Part shown: positions 1-8,841 of the stretch, one piece after another
How the letters are laid out: each line of letters begins with the position of its first letter
Position numbering within the stretch: the first letter of the stretch is position 1
Assembly: GCF_000716545.1 (NCBI RefSeq)
Contig: NZ_JNWZ01000025.1
Coordinates: 15,450-79,449 of the forward strand
Origin: Kitasatospora phosalacinea
Lineage (GTDB): Bacteria; Actinomycetota; Actinomycetes; Streptomycetales; Streptomycetaceae
DNA: 64,000 bases
Direction: 5' to 3'
Notes under the pieces: generated by a model
The model's database searches: none
Told to the model about the DNA's origin: nothing
Seen by the model: the letters and a program-made list of their open reading frames with translations, nothing else
Made by a program: the position numbers and the translations under genes

Positions 1-1
1 C

Positions 2-121
2 TACCGGCTCGCCTTCACCAACGGCGAAGTCGGCGCCGCCTGCGCGCTGGCCGTGGTGCTCAGCGCCCTGATCACCCTGGTCGTCCTCGCGATCGGCCGG
101 ATCACCCGGGAGAAGCACTGA
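2..121 (+). CDS. Sugar ABC transporter permease, C-terminal end only
   Basis: Only the last 39 residues are in the window. They form a final hydrophobic helix followed by a short basic tail ending REKH. The TGA stop shares its A with the ATG of the next permease (ATGA overlap), the usual arrangement of a MalF-type/MalG-type permease pair in carbohydrate ABC importers. The family is inferred mainly from this position; the fragment itself is too short for an independent call. Confidence 0.7.
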   Translation, partial: YRLAFTNGEVGAACALAVVLSALITLVVLAIGRITREKH

Positions 122-942
122 TGAACCGACGCCTCGAGGGCCTCGCCGGCCGCGCCGTGATGACCGCCTTCAGCCTCGCCGTGATCGTGCCGTTCGCCGG
201 CATCGTGCTCGCCGCCCTCAACCCGCCCGGCACCGTCGTCGGCGGCATCTCCTGGCCCGCGCACCCCACCCTGGCCAGCTTCGGCCGGGCCTGGTCCGAC
301 GCCGGCTTCGGCCAACTGCTGCGCAACAGCGCCGTCATCGCGGTCGGTGTCGTCCCGCTCGCCCTGGTCTGCGCCTCGCTCGCCGGGTACGCCTTCGCCC
401 TCATGGAGTTCCGCGGCCGCAAGGTGCTGTTCGCCCTCCTGATGCTCGGGCTGGCGCTGCCCTACGAGGCCGCGGTCGTCCCGCTGTACTACGACCTGCG
501 CTCGCTGGGACTCACCGACACCCCGCTCGCCCTGATCCTGGCCCTGGTCGGCCTCTTCATGCCGTTCGGCGCGTTCTGGATGCGCGAGCAGTTCCTCGCC
601 CTGCCCAAGGAGATGACCGAGGCCGCGGCCGTCGACGGTGCCGGCAGCTGGACCGTGCTGTGGAAGGTCCTGCTGCCTTGCGCCCGGCCCGCCCTGATCA
701 CCCTCGGCCTGCTCTACTTCCTCTGGGCCTGGAACCAGTTCCTCCTGGCCCTGATCCTCATCCAGGACCCGGCCGGCCGCACCGCCCCCGCCGGACTCGG
801 CTTCTTCGTCGGCGCGCACAACATCGACGTCCCCCTGCTGTCCGCCGCCACCCTGATCGTCATCGCACCGGTCGTCGCCGTCTACCTGTTCTTCCAGCGG
901 CACTTCGTCGCCGGCATGCTCGCCGGCGCCGTCAAGGGCTGA
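121..942 (+). CDS. Carbohydrate ABC transporter permease (MalG type)
   Basis: A 273-residue inner-membrane protein with about six hydrophobic segments (roughly residues 12-32, 71-92, 103-125, 134-155, 190-212, 237-258). The cytoplasmic EAA loop is visible at about 163-186 (EMTEAAAVDGAGSW), the site where the transport ATPase docks. The C-terminus, FVAGMLAGAVKG, is the classic end of the MalG family. It overlaps the preceding permease by one base and is followed after 42 bases by a Gfo/Idh oxidoreductase, so the importer and a sugar-modifying enzyme are probably one operon. The sugar is unknown. The ATPase is absent, as is usual when a shared MsiK-type ATPase is used. Confidence 0.93.
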   Translation: MNRRLEGLAGRAVMTAFSLAVIVPFAGIVLAALNPPGTVVGGISWPAHPTLASFGRAWSDAGFGQLLRNSAVIAVGVVPLALVCASLAGYAFALMEFRGRKVLFALLMLGLALPYEAAVVPLYYDLRSLGLTDTPLALILALVGLFMPFGAFWMREQFLALPKEMTEAAAVDGAGSWTVLWKVLLPCARPALITLGLLYFLWAWNQFLLALILIQDPAGRTAPAGLGFFVGAHNIDVPLLSAATLIVIAPVVAVYLFFQRHFVAGMLAGAVKG

Positions 943-984
943 GCCCGACCGCCGTTCCCGCCTCGTCCCGAAGGACACACCGAC

Positions 985-2274
985 ATGAGCCACGCCCTCG
1001 TACCCCAGGCCGGCCCGGCCCGCCCGCCCGCCCGACCGCTGCGCCTGCTGCTGGTCGGCGCCGGCGGCCGCGGCACCACCTACGCCGACTACGCGGCGGC
1101 CACCGGCCGCGCCCGCATCGTCGCCGTCGCCGAGCCCGACGCCGGCCGGGCCGCCGCCGCGCTGCGCCGCCACCCCAGCGCCGCCCTCTTCGACGACTGG
1201 CGCGCCCTCGCCGAGCTGGCCCCCGACGCCGACGCCGTCATCATCGCCACCCAGGACGCGGAGCACCGTGAACCGGCCGTCCGTTTCGCCTCCCTCGGCT
1301 ACCACATCCTGCTGGAGAAGCCGATGGCCACCAGCGAGGAGGACGCCCGGCAGATCTCCGAAGCGGTCGAGAAGGCCGGCGTCATGCTCGCCGTCTGTCA
1401 CGTCCTGCGCTACACCCCCTACACCCGGGGCGTGAAGGAGATCGTCGACTCCGGCGTCCTCGGCGAGGTCATCACCGTCGAGCACCTCGAACCGGTCGGC
1501 TGGTGGCACCAGGCGCACTCCTACGTGCGCGGCAACTGGCGGCGGGAGAACGAGGCCACCCCCATGCTGCTCGCCAAGTCCTCCCACGACCTGGACTGGC
1601 TCTCCTACATCGTCGGCTCACCGGTCGCCAAGGTCTCCTCGTTCGGCGCGCTCAGCCACTTCCGTCCCGAGAACCGCCCGGCCGGCGCCGCCGCCAACTG
1701 CCTCGACTGCCCCGTCGAGCCCAGCTGCCCGTACTCCGCCCCCCGCCTCTACCTCGGCTGCCTGGGCGACCCGGACCGCGAGCGCTGGCCGCTGAACGCC
1801 GTCACCGCCGCCCGCACCCCCGAAGGCGTCGTCGAGGCGCTGCGCGAAGGGCCCTACGGGCGCTGCGTGTACGCCTGCGACAACGACGTGGTCGACCACC
1901 AGGTCGTCAACCTGGAGTACGCGAACGGCGCGACCGCCTCGTTCACCATGACCGCCTTCACCCCCTTCACCCACCGCAAGACCCGGATCTTCGGCACCCG
2001 AGGCTCCCTCGACGGTGACGGTGTCCGGGCCACCGTCACCGACTTCGTCACCGGCCGGGAGGAGACCCTACAGCTCGGGGTCGACGGACCCGACGCGGGC
2101 AGCGGCCACGGCGGCGGCGACGAACGCCTGGTGGACGCCTTCCTCGACGCCCTCACCACGGGCGACGCCGCGCACATCCTCTCCGACCCCGCCACCAGCC
2201 TGGAGAGCCACCTCGTCGCCTGGGCCGCCGAACGCGCCCGCCACACCGACACCGTCCAGACCGTCGTCCCCTGA
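985..2274 (+). CDS. Gfo/Idh/MocA family NAD(P)-dependent oxidoreductase
   Basis: A 429-residue cytoplasmic protein. The N-terminal Rossmann fold has the dinucleotide loop VGAGGRG at about residues 36-42, and the family's EKP motif appears as ILLEKPMA near residue 112. The C-terminal alpha/beta domain would bind the sugar or polyol. An unusual cysteine cluster (CLDCPVEPSC, then YLGC) lies around residues 240-260; similar clusters occur in a subset of this family. RBS-like GAAGGA lies upstream of the ATG. Its position behind sugar permeases suggests it oxidises an imported sugar or sugar acid, but the substrate cannot be read from sequence. Confidence 0.92.
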   Translation: MSHALVPQAGPARPPARPLRLLLVGAGGRGTTYADYAAATGRARIVAVAEPDAGRAAAALRRHPSAALFDDWRALAELAPDADAVIIATQDAEHREPAVRFASLGYHILLEKPMATSEEDARQISEAVEKAGVMLAVCHVLRYTPYTRGVKEIVDSGVLGEVITVEHLEPVGWWHQAHSYVRGNWRRENEATPMLLAKSSHDLDWLSYIVGSPVAKVSSFGALSHFRPENRPAGAAANCLDCPVEPSCPYSAPRLYLGCLGDPDRERWPLNAVTAARTPEGVVEALREGPYGRCVYACDNDVVDHQVVNLEYANGATASFTMTAFTPFTHRKTRIFGTRGSLDGDGVRATVTDFVTGREETLQLGVDGPDAGSGHGGGDERLVDAFLDALTTGDAAHILSDPATSLESHLVAWAAERARHTDTVQTVVP

Positions 2275-2334
2275 CCCACCGCACGCTCTCCCGACCGGCC
2301 CCCTCCGACGCGTCCCGTCCGGGGGGGAGCCGCA

Positions 2335-2362
2335 GCCCGGCGGCCGGTTCCGGCCGCCGGGC
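2335..2362 (+). terminator. Hairpin terminator after the oxidoreductase gene
   Basis: A perfect inverted repeat with 13-base arms (GCCCGGCGGCCGG and its complement) and a TT loop, in the gap between the oxidoreductase and the GH16 gene. There is no U-tract, as usual in Streptomyces. It suggests the GH16 gene is at least partly transcribed separately. Confidence 0.6.
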
Positions 2363-2399
2363 ACCACCCCCGCACCCCCGTCCCGAAGGGACCAACGCC

Positions 2400-3716
2400 A
2401 TGGCACCACTCACCGGCACCAGAACGTCCCCCGCTCCGGCCGGGCGCCGCGCGCCGCTCCTCCGTAGCGCCCTGGCCTGCGCCATCACCGCGGCAGCCGT
2501 CCTGCTGCCCGCCCCCGGCGCGCAGGCGGCCGACACCCCGCCCAACCCCCTCGCCAAGCCCGGCTACACCCTCGACTTCGACGAGGAGTTCGACGGCAGC
2601 ACCCTCGACCCGTCGAAGTGGCTCGACTCCTACCTGCCGCACTGGACGTCCACCCCGCAGAACGCCAAGGCCCGCTACGGCATCGCGAACGGCGTCCTCA
2701 CCGAGCGGCTGGACCCGGACACCCCGGCGTGGAACGCGCAGTACGACGGCACCGTGAAGATCTCCAGCATCCAGTCCTACGAGAAGGACCGGTGGCACCG
2801 CTTCAACTCCTCCATGCCCAACGACCACCACGAGCCCGACTTCAACGGCTACAGCACCAAGTACGGGTACTTCGAGATCAGGGCGAAGAACTCCGACGCC
2901 GGCGGCGGCGGGCACCAGGCGTTCTGGCTGGTCGGCACCGGCGACACCACCGGCGCCAACGCCAACTCCGAGATCGACATGATCGAGACGTTCTTCTCCA
3001 AGCCCGCGAACTGGCGCATCGCCGCCTACGGGTGGAGCGACCCCGACTTCCTGGGCTCCTGGTACCTCTCCGACACCACCGTGCCCAACGGCAGCCCCAC
3101 CAGCGAGTACCACGTGTACGGCATGGACTGGACGCCCACCCGGCTCGACTTCTACTACGACAACCAGCTCTACAAGACCATCGACGACGCGCCCAACTCG
3201 CCGATGGGCATGATCCTCGGCCTGTACACCGACGCGGGCTCCGGCGTCCACAACGACGTCTGGCCGAAGACCTGGAACGTCGACTACCTCCGCGTCTACA
3301 AGAGCAACGCCGGCTACACCGAGGGCTACCAGCGGATCAGGAACCACCAGACCGGCCAGTACCTCAACATCGAGAACAAGACCGGCAACGTCCAGTACGG
3401 CAACGTCCCCGCCGGCTACTGGAGTTCGCAGTGGGCCAGGGAGACCACCGGCGACGGCTACACCCGCTACCGCAACCGCTGGACCGGCGAGTACATGGAC
3501 ACCGCCCCCGGCGACGCGCTCGTCCACTACGGCGGCTCCCCCGCCACCGACACCGCCGGCCAGTGGACCGAGGAGGCCTCCGGCGGCTACAAGCGCCTCA
3601 AGAACCGCTCCACCGGCACGTACGCCCACACCGAGGACCTCACCGGCAACCTCCAGCACGGCGCCGCGCCGAGCACCTGGTGGACCGGCCAGTGGAGCTT
3701 CGAACCGGCTTCCTGA
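2400..3716 (+). CDS. Secreted GH16 glycoside hydrolase with C-terminal three-repeat lectin-like domain
   Basis: A 438-residue exported enzyme. A Sec-type signal peptide (basic N-terminus, hydrophobic 22-40, AQA cleavage near 43) precedes a GH16 jelly-roll domain (about 55-300). The catalytic ExDxxE motif is EIDMIE at 191-196, giving E191 as nucleophile and E196 as acid/base by family rule. The last 130 residues contain three similar units, each starting Y-x-R-x-(K/R)-N-x-x-T-G and ending with a W near a Q, which looks like a beta-trefoil or fascin-like carbohydrate-binding module. GH16 enzymes cut beta-1,3/1,4-glucans or galactans such as agar; the exact polymer is unclear. Confidence 0.9.
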   Translation: MAPLTGTRTSPAPAGRRAPLLRSALACAITAAAVLLPAPGAQAADTPPNPLAKPGYTLDFDEEFDGSTLDPSKWLDSYLPHWTSTPQNAKARYGIANGVLTERLDPDTPAWNAQYDGTVKISSIQSYEKDRWHRFNSSMPNDHHEPDFNGYSTKYGYFEIRAKNSDAGGGGHQAFWLVGTGDTTGANANSEIDMIETFFSKPANWRIAAYGWSDPDFLGSWYLSDTTVPNGSPTSEYHVYGMDWTPTRLDFYYDNQLYKTIDDAPNSPMGMILGLYTDAGSGVHNDVWPKTWNVDYLRVYKSNAGYTEGYQRIRNHQTGQYLNIENKTGNVQYGNVPAGYWSSQWARETTGDGYTRYRNRWTGEYMDTAPGDALVHYGGSPATDTAGQWTEEASGGYKRLKNRSTGTYAHTEDLTGNLQHGAAPSTWWTGQWSFEPAS

Positions 3717-3781
3717 GCCCGTGACCCCCGACGCGGGCCGCCCCGGCGGCCCGCACCGTCCGACCTCCCCAGGGACCGCCC

Positions 3782-4414
3782 ATGCTCCGCAGGACCGCCC
3801 TGCTGCTCGCCGCCGCCGTCCTGTCCGCCACGGCGTGCACCGCCCAGGACCCGGCGCCCGCCACCGGCCGCACCACCACCACCGGACCGCAAGCCCCCGG
3901 CCGTTCCGGCCAGAGCCTGTGGCACGTCATCGACGCCGACGGCAGGACCACCGCCCAACTGCCCGACGACGACCCGGTCGTCTCCGCCGTGCGCAAGACC
4001 GTCGTCCTGCACTCCGGCGTCGTCGACAACCGCGACGCGAGCGGCGTCGCGGACAGCGCCGCGCAGGAGTTCTCCTTCTACGCGCCCGCCTTCGCCGAGC
4101 AGTTGCGCACCCAGCACTACGACACCGAGCTCGCCGAACTGTTCGGCGCCCACCACCTCGCCACCCGGCAACTCGGCATCGCCTGGTACCAGTCCACCTT
4201 CCCTCGGGACCTGGCCACCGCCAAGGTCCAGATGGACAGCACCATCGAGTTCACCGCCGCCGACCCCGGCTACCTGGCGGACCACGGGTTCGAGCTGAAC
4301 AAGCCCTACACCCAGCACCGCACCCTCAGCCTCGCCCGCGCCGGTGACAAGTGGGCCATCACCGCCATCGACAAGACCCCCCTGCAACCCGACGCCGGGC
4401 CGGCCGCCCCCTGA
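3782..4414 (+). CDS. Putative lipoprotein of unknown function
   Basis: A 210-residue protein with a short basic N-terminus, a hydrophobic stretch and a probable lipobox, LSATAC, putting the lipid-modified cysteine at about residue 19. A Thr/Pro/Ala-rich linker follows, then a globular domain of about 150 residues with an IDADGRTTAQL start and no motif I recognise. It starts 65 bases after the GH16 gene in the same direction and may be co-transcribed with it. The fold could be an extracellular accessory domain, but no function is assigned. Confidence 0.75.
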   Translation: MLRRTALLLAAAVLSATACTAQDPAPATGRTTTTGPQAPGRSGQSLWHVIDADGRTTAQLPDDDPVVSAVRKTVVLHSGVVDNRDASGVADSAAQEFSFYAPAFAEQLRTQHYDTELAELFGAHHLATRQLGIAWYQSTFPRDLATAKVQMDSTIEFTAADPGYLADHGFELNKPYTQHRTLSLARAGDKWAITAIDKTPLQPDAGPAAP

Positions 4415-4501
4415 CGCCGGAGGCCCCGCGCTCCGTGGGCACCTCCCGCGCCACCCCCTGAGCCCGCCGCCGGACGCTCCCGGACCCCGGCCCGGAGGGG
4501 G

Positions 4502-5287
4502 TCACACGCAGTGCACCTCCACGCCCAGCGCGACGAGCTGCTCGACGTTCTCGTCCGAGGCTTCCTTGTCCGTGATGAGGACGGCGAACTCGTGGACGGC
4601 GCAGACCTGGGCGAAGGCCCGGCGGCCGACCTTGGTGGCGTCCGCGACGATGATCACCTTGTCCGCCCGCAGGGCCATGGCGCGGTTGGCGCTGGCCTCC
4701 CCCTCGTCGTGCGTGGCGGCGCCGTTCCTGGCGTCCACGGCGTTGACGCCGAGGATCGCGTAGTCCAGCGAGATGCCCTGGAGCACCATGGTGGCCAGCG
4801 GGCCGGTGAGCTCGTAGGAGTTGGGGCGGGCCACGCCGCCGGTGACCACGGTCTTCACCTGCGGCCGTACGGCCAGTTCGTTGGCGATGTTGATCGCGTT
4901 GGTGACCACGGTCAGCGCGGCGCCGTTGGGGTACGGCACCGGATCGGCGCGGGTCGCGAGCTCCCGTGCGACCTCCGAGGTGGTGGTGCCGCCGTTGAGG
5001 CCGACCACCGCCCCGGGCGGGATCATCGCGGCGGCCGCCTTGGCGATCCTGAGCTTCTCGTCCGCGCGCCGGGCGGTCTTGTAGCGCAACGGCAAGTCGT
5101 AGGCGACACCGCTCAGTACGGCGCCGCCCCGGGTGCGCACCAGCAGTTGCTGGTTCGCCAACTCGTCCATGTCGCGGCGGACCGTCGCCGCCGAGACGTT
5201 CAGCAGCTCCACCGCTTCGCCGACGTCGATGCGGCCGCGTTCCCCCAAGACCTCAAGCAGACGCGTCCACCTCTCGTGCGTCCCCAT
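4502..5287 (-). CDS. DeoR family transcriptional repressor
   Basis: A 261-residue regulator. The N-terminus has the DeoR winged helix (ERGRIDVGEAVELLNVSAAT then VRRDMDEL, about 14-45), followed by a sugar-isomerase-like effector domain with the phosphosugar loop LNGGTTTSEVAREL at about 98-111. Members sense phosphorylated sugars and repress sugar catabolic genes. It points away from the phospholipase gene and toward the GH16/lipoprotein unit. It is a candidate regulator of the aldolase and alpha-galactosidase genes further right, whose promoters share TCAA-N6-TTGA sites; this link is inference. Confidence 0.93.
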   Translation of the reverse strand: MGTHERWTRLLEVLGERGRIDVGEAVELLNVSAATVRRDMDELANQQLLVRTRGGAVLSGVAYDLPLRYKTARRADEKLRIAKAAAAMIPPGAVVGLNGGTTTSEVARELATRADPVPYPNGAALTVVTNAINIANELAVRPQVKTVVTGGVARPNSYELTGPLATMVLQGISLDYAILGVNAVDARNGAATHDEGEASANRAMALRADKVIIVADATKVGRRAFAQVCAVHEFAVLITDKEASDENVEQLVALGVEVHCV

Positions 5288-5532
5288 GGGCCTCTCCCTC
5301 GCTGTCCGTGCCGACCCCGAAGCCTATCGCGGCCAGGGGGAGCAGGGCGTCGGGGTAGGGAGGGCGGGCGGACCTGCGGCGAGCGACCGGGCATGTCGAC
5401 TCACCGAGCGGCAACCATTGACGAATGATTGATTCTGCTCCAAACTCGCCGAATTAGTTCAGTAACACGCACCGATCCTCACGGCTTGGCTCCACTTCTC
5501 CCCTCCCACCCCCACCCAGAGGCGGCGCCGCT

Positions 5533-7587
5533 ATGCCCTCCGTCCCCCGTCGTACCGTCCTCAAGTCCACCACCGCGGCCGGTGCCGCCCTCGGTCTCGG
5601 CGCGGTTCCGTTGCTCGGCCGCCCCGCCCGGGCGGCCACCCCGGCGCCCGGCACCACCGGGACGATCGCCGACGTGCGGCACGTGGTGATCCTGATGCAG
5701 GAGAACCGCAGCTTCGACCACTACTTCGGCATGCTGAAGGGCGTGCGCGGCTTCGCGGACCGCAGCGCGATCCGGGTCGCCGGCGGGCACAGCGTGTTCA
5801 ACCAGCCCAACGGCTCGCTGCGGCAGTACCCGTGGGCGCTCAACCCGAGCGGTGCGCAAGGGAGTTCCGAGACCGCGGCGCAGTGCAGCGGCGATCTGTC
5901 GCACGCCTGGTCGGACCAGCACGCGGCCTGGAACAACGGCAGGATGGACGGGTGGGTCGCCGCCAAGCGCTCGGTCCGCACGATGGGGTACCTGCAGCGC
6001 GCCGACCTCCCCTTCCACTACGCGCTGGCGGACAACTGGACGGTCTGCGACGCGTACCACAGCTCGGTCCTGTCGGCGACCGGCCCGAACCGCACCTACC
6101 ACTGGAGCGGGACGATCGACCCCGCGGGAACGGCCGGCGGCCCCGCCCACGACGGCGGCGAGGAGTCCGGCCTGCGCTGGCAGACCTACGCGGAGGCACT
6201 GGAGGCCGCCGGGGTCAGCTGGAAGGTCTACCAGAACGCGGCCGACAACTTCGGTGACAACGCGCTGGCCTACTTCACCCGGTTCGCCTCCGCCCCGGCC
6301 GGCAGCGCGCTGGCGGTCAAGGGCATGGGCTCCGTACCGAGGGCCACCGGCCGCACCCCCGACGACATCGCCGCCGCGATCCGCGCCGACGTGGTGAACG
6401 GGACGCTGCCGCAGGTCTCCTGGATCGTGGCCGACGAGCAGTCCTCCGAACACCCCTACGGCACCCCGCAGGACGGCGCCCACTTCGTCCGCCTGGTGAT
6501 GGACGCGCTCAACGCGGACGCCAACACCTTCGACTCCACCGTCCTGCTGCTCAACTACGACGAGAACGACGGCTTCTTCGACCACGTCCCGCCGCCCGTC
6601 GCGCCCCCCGGTACGGCGGGGGAGTCCTACGACTCGACCAGCATCGGCCTGGGCTTCCGGGTCCCGATGATCGCGATCTCCCCCTGGACCCGGGGCGGCT
6701 GGGTCAACTCGGAGACCTTCGACCACACCTCGGTGCTGCGGTTCCTGGAGAAGTGGACGGCCGCCCTGGGGCGCCCCGCCGTCTGCCCGAACATCAGCGA
6801 CTGGCGCCGGCGCGTGTGCGGCGACCTCACCTCGGTCTTCGACTTCGCCCGCCCCGTCCACGGCATGCCCGCGCTCCCCGACACCTCGCGGACCATCGGC
6901 ATGTCCACCTGCGGCCCGCTGGCCAACCCCTCGCCGACCACCAACGCGCTGCCCGTCCAGGAGCCCGGCACCCGGCCGGCCCGGGCGCTTCCCTACCAGC
7001 CGAACGCCAACCTCGACCGCCTGGAGTTCGGCGGCTCGGGGGCGGTCAAGGTGTGGCTGACGATGGACAACACCGCCACCGGCGCGACCAGGGCGGCGCA
7101 TTTCGCCGTCCACGCCAACGCCTACCGCAGCGGCGGCCCCTGGCCGTACACGGTGGACCCCGCCGGCACCGCCGGCGACTACTTCAACTGCGGAACCGGT
7201 TTCGGCGACGGCGCGTACGACCTGGGCGTGACCGGCCCCAACCGCTTCCTGCGCCGCTTCACCGGCGACGCCACCAAGGCGGGCAGGAACCTGGCGGCGA
7301 CCGCCTCCTACGCCGTCGAGCCCGGCACCGGCAAGCTCGCCGTCTACTTCGAGCTCGCCAACAACGGCACCGACCGGGTCACCTTCACCATCACGTCCAC
7401 CAACTACCGCGCCGACGGGCCGTGGACCTACCAGGTCGCGGCCGGCAGCAGCCGCAGCGACTTCTTCAACGCCGTCGCCTACGCGGACGGCTGGTACGAC
7501 TTCACCGTCACCGCCGACAGCGACTCCACCTGGAGCCGGCGCTTCACCGGCCACCTGGAGACCGGCGCCCCCAGCACCAGCGGCTGA
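5533..7587 (+). CDS. Phosphocholine-specific phospholipase C, Tat-exported
   Basis: A 684-residue secreted phosphoesterase. The N-terminus RRTVLKSTTAAGAALGLG is a twin-arginine signal. The catalytic domain begins with VVILMQENRSFDHYFG (about 51-66), the metal- and substrate-binding signature of this phospholipase C family, and carries SEHPYGTPQDGAHF and NYDENDGFFDHV further on. Two C-terminal beta-sandwich repeats of the DUF756 type follow (about 490-580 and 595-675), each with a DW/YDF-like segment. The enzyme hydrolyses phospholipid head groups such as phosphatidylcholine and is typically induced by phosphate starvation. A TTGACG box lies at 5418-5423, but no convincing -10 follows it. Confidence 0.95.
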   Translation: MPSVPRRTVLKSTTAAGAALGLGAVPLLGRPARAATPAPGTTGTIADVRHVVILMQENRSFDHYFGMLKGVRGFADRSAIRVAGGHSVFNQPNGSLRQYPWALNPSGAQGSSETAAQCSGDLSHAWSDQHAAWNNGRMDGWVAAKRSVRTMGYLQRADLPFHYALADNWTVCDAYHSSVLSATGPNRTYHWSGTIDPAGTAGGPAHDGGEESGLRWQTYAEALEAAGVSWKVYQNAADNFGDNALAYFTRFASAPAGSALAVKGMGSVPRATGRTPDDIAAAIRADVVNGTLPQVSWIVADEQSSEHPYGTPQDGAHFVRLVMDALNADANTFDSTVLLLNYDENDGFFDHVPPPVAPPGTAGESYDSTSIGLGFRVPMIAISPWTRGGWVNSETFDHTSVLRFLEKWTAALGRPAVCPNISDWRRRVCGDLTSVFDFARPVHGMPALPDTSRTIGMSTCGPLANPSPTTNALPVQEPGTRPARALPYQPNANLDRLEFGGSGAVKVWLTMDNTATGATRAAHFAVHANAYRSGGPWPYTVDPAGTAGDYFNCGTGFGDGAYDLGVTGPNRFLRRFTGDATKAGRNLAATASYAVEPGTGKLAVYFELANNGTDRVTFTITSTNYRADGPWTYQVAAGSSRSDFFNAVAYADGWYDFTVTADSDSTWSRRFTGHLETGAPSTSG

Positions 7588-7652
7588 GGGCCGGGAGAGC
7601 GGTCCGGCGCATCGGCGGCAGTGAGATGGCGCACAGATCTGAGCGCTGCTGA

Positions 7653-7666
7653 TCAAAGATGATTGA
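7653..7666 (+). promoter_or_regulatory. Candidate operator TCAA-N6-TTGA upstream of aldolase
   Basis: The sequence TCAAAGATGATTGA is an inverted repeat with arms TCAA/TTGA. It sits in an AT-rich island in the otherwise GC-rich gap upstream of the small ORF and aldolase. A second TCAA pair (TCAACTTTCATCAA) follows within about 35 bases. A nearly identical site (TCAAAAATGCTTGA) lies upstream of the alpha-galactosidase gene. The pattern fits a DeoR-type regulator, but the protein that binds is not shown. Confidence 0.5.
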
Positions 7667-7716
7667 ATTTGCCATGATGCAATCAACTTTCATCAAGTGA
7701 TCCTGCCGGGAGTCTC

Positions 7717-7836
7717 ATGACGCACGCAGCGACCGAGACCGCCAGCCAGCCGGACTGCCGGAAGCGCGCGGCGGACCTGGCCGCCGACGCCGCCCACCGG
7801 CGCCACCTCCCCCGGGTCCAGGTCGTCCCGGCCTGA
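7717..7836 (+). CDS. Small 39-residue ORF upstream of aldolase; leader peptide or gene remnant
   Basis: An ATG-started frame of 39 codons ending 27 bases before the aldolase start. The peptide is Ala/Arg-rich (for example RKRAADLAADAAHRR) and matches nothing I know. GGGAG at 7709-7713 lies only four bases before the ATG. It may be a translated leader of the aldolase transcript, or what is left of a longer sugar-catabolism gene. Expression is uncertain. Confidence 0.35.
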   Translation: MTHAATETASQPDCRKRAADLAADAAHRRHLPRVQVVPA

Positions 7837-7863
7837 CCCGCCCCGCCCCGTGAAGGAGCCACC

Positions 7864-8727
7864 ATGCCCCTCAGCACCACAGGCGAACTGGTCGCCGAAG
7901 CCGCCGCCCACCGCGGCGCCGTCGCCGCGTTCAACATCATCACGCTGGAGCACGTCGAGGCCGTCATCGCCGCGGCCGAGGCGGTGGGGGAGCCCGTCAT
8001 CCTCCAACTGAGCGAGAACGCGGTGAAGTTCCGTTCCGGCCACCTCCGTCCGCTCGCCGCCGCGGCGGCGAGCGCGGCACTCGCGAGCACGGTCGGGGTG
8101 GCCCTGCACCTCGACCACGTCAAGAGCGAAGCGCTGCTCCACCAGGCCGCGGACTGCGGCTTCAGCTCCGCGATGTTCGACGCCGCGCACCTGCCGTACG
8201 CGGAGAACGTCGCCGCGACCCGCCGGGCGGCCGCCTGGGCCCACTCCCAGGGGCTGTGGCTGGAGGCGGAACTCGGCGAGGTCGGCGGCAAGGACGGCAG
8301 GGGCCCGCTCGACGCCCACGCCCCCGGCGCGCGCACCGAACCCGGCGAGGCCCGGCGCTTCGTCGAGGACACCCGGGTGGACGCGCTCGCCGTCGCCATC
8401 GGCAGCTCGCACGCCATGACCTCGCGCGACGCGCGGCTCGACCACGAACTGCTCGCCGCACTGTCCGACGCCGTCCCCGTACCGCTCGTCCTGCACGGTT
8501 CCTCCGGAGTCTCCGACGAGAACCTGCGGCGGGCCGTCCAAGGGGGGATCAGCAAGGTCAACATCGGCACGGCCCTCGGCATCGCGATGACCGGCGCGAT
8601 CCGCGCGGAGCTGCACGCCGACCCCGCGCGCTTCGACCCGCGCGGCTACCTGGCCGCCGGCCGCGAGGCGGTCGCCGACACGGCGATCCGGTTCCTCACC
8701 ACCGTTGCCGCCGTGCCGGCCGGGTGA
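7864..8727 (+). CDS. Class II fructose/tagatose-bisphosphate aldolase family protein
   Basis: A 287-residue zinc aldolase. The metal site HLDH is at 82-85 (His82, catalytic Asp84), and the phosphate-binding segments HGSSGVSDEN and KVNIGTAL are present in the C-terminal half. At under 300 residues and with these motifs it resembles the GatY/KbaY tagatose-1,6-bisphosphate subgroup more than glycolytic Fba. It would split ketose-1,6-bisphosphate into DHAP and glyceraldehyde-3-phosphate. A GAAGGAG ribosome site precedes the ATG. The converging alpha-galactosidase gene makes a galactose or galactosamine pathway plausible; substrate is inferred from context. Confidence 0.88.
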   Translation: MPLSTTGELVAEAAAHRGAVAAFNIITLEHVEAVIAAAEAVGEPVILQLSENAVKFRSGHLRPLAAAAASAALASTVGVALHLDHVKSEALLHQAADCGFSSAMFDAAHLPYAENVAATRRAAAWAHSQGLWLEAELGEVGGKDGRGPLDAHAPGARTEPGEARRFVEDTRVDALAVAIGSSHAMTSRDARLDHELLAALSDAVPVPLVLHGSSGVSDENLRRAVQGGISKVNIGTALGIAMTGAIRAELHADPARFDPRGYLAAGREAVADTAIRFLTTVAAVPAG

Positions 8728-8790
8728 CGTCCGGTGACGTCTCCGCCCTTCGGGGCGGGGCGGACGGGACCGCGACGCGCCCGTGCGCTC

Positions 8791-8825
8791 CGTGCGCTCC
8801 GTGCCCACCGGGCACGGAGCGCACG
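8791..8825. terminator. Bidirectional hairpin terminator between aldolase and alpha-galactosidase
   Basis: Perfect 16-base arms (CGTGCGCTCCGTGCCC and its complement) around a three-base loop, between two convergent genes. It would stop transcription from both sides. Confidence 0.8.
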
Positions 8826-8841
8826 AACGGAGGTGGGGCGG

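Noticed and set aside
5479..7686. Very long minus-strand open frame opposite the phospholipase C gene
   Set aside because: Its product is Gly/Val/Arg-rich with no family features; it is a composition artefact of the GC-rich coding strand, whose plus-strand protein has clear PLC motifs.
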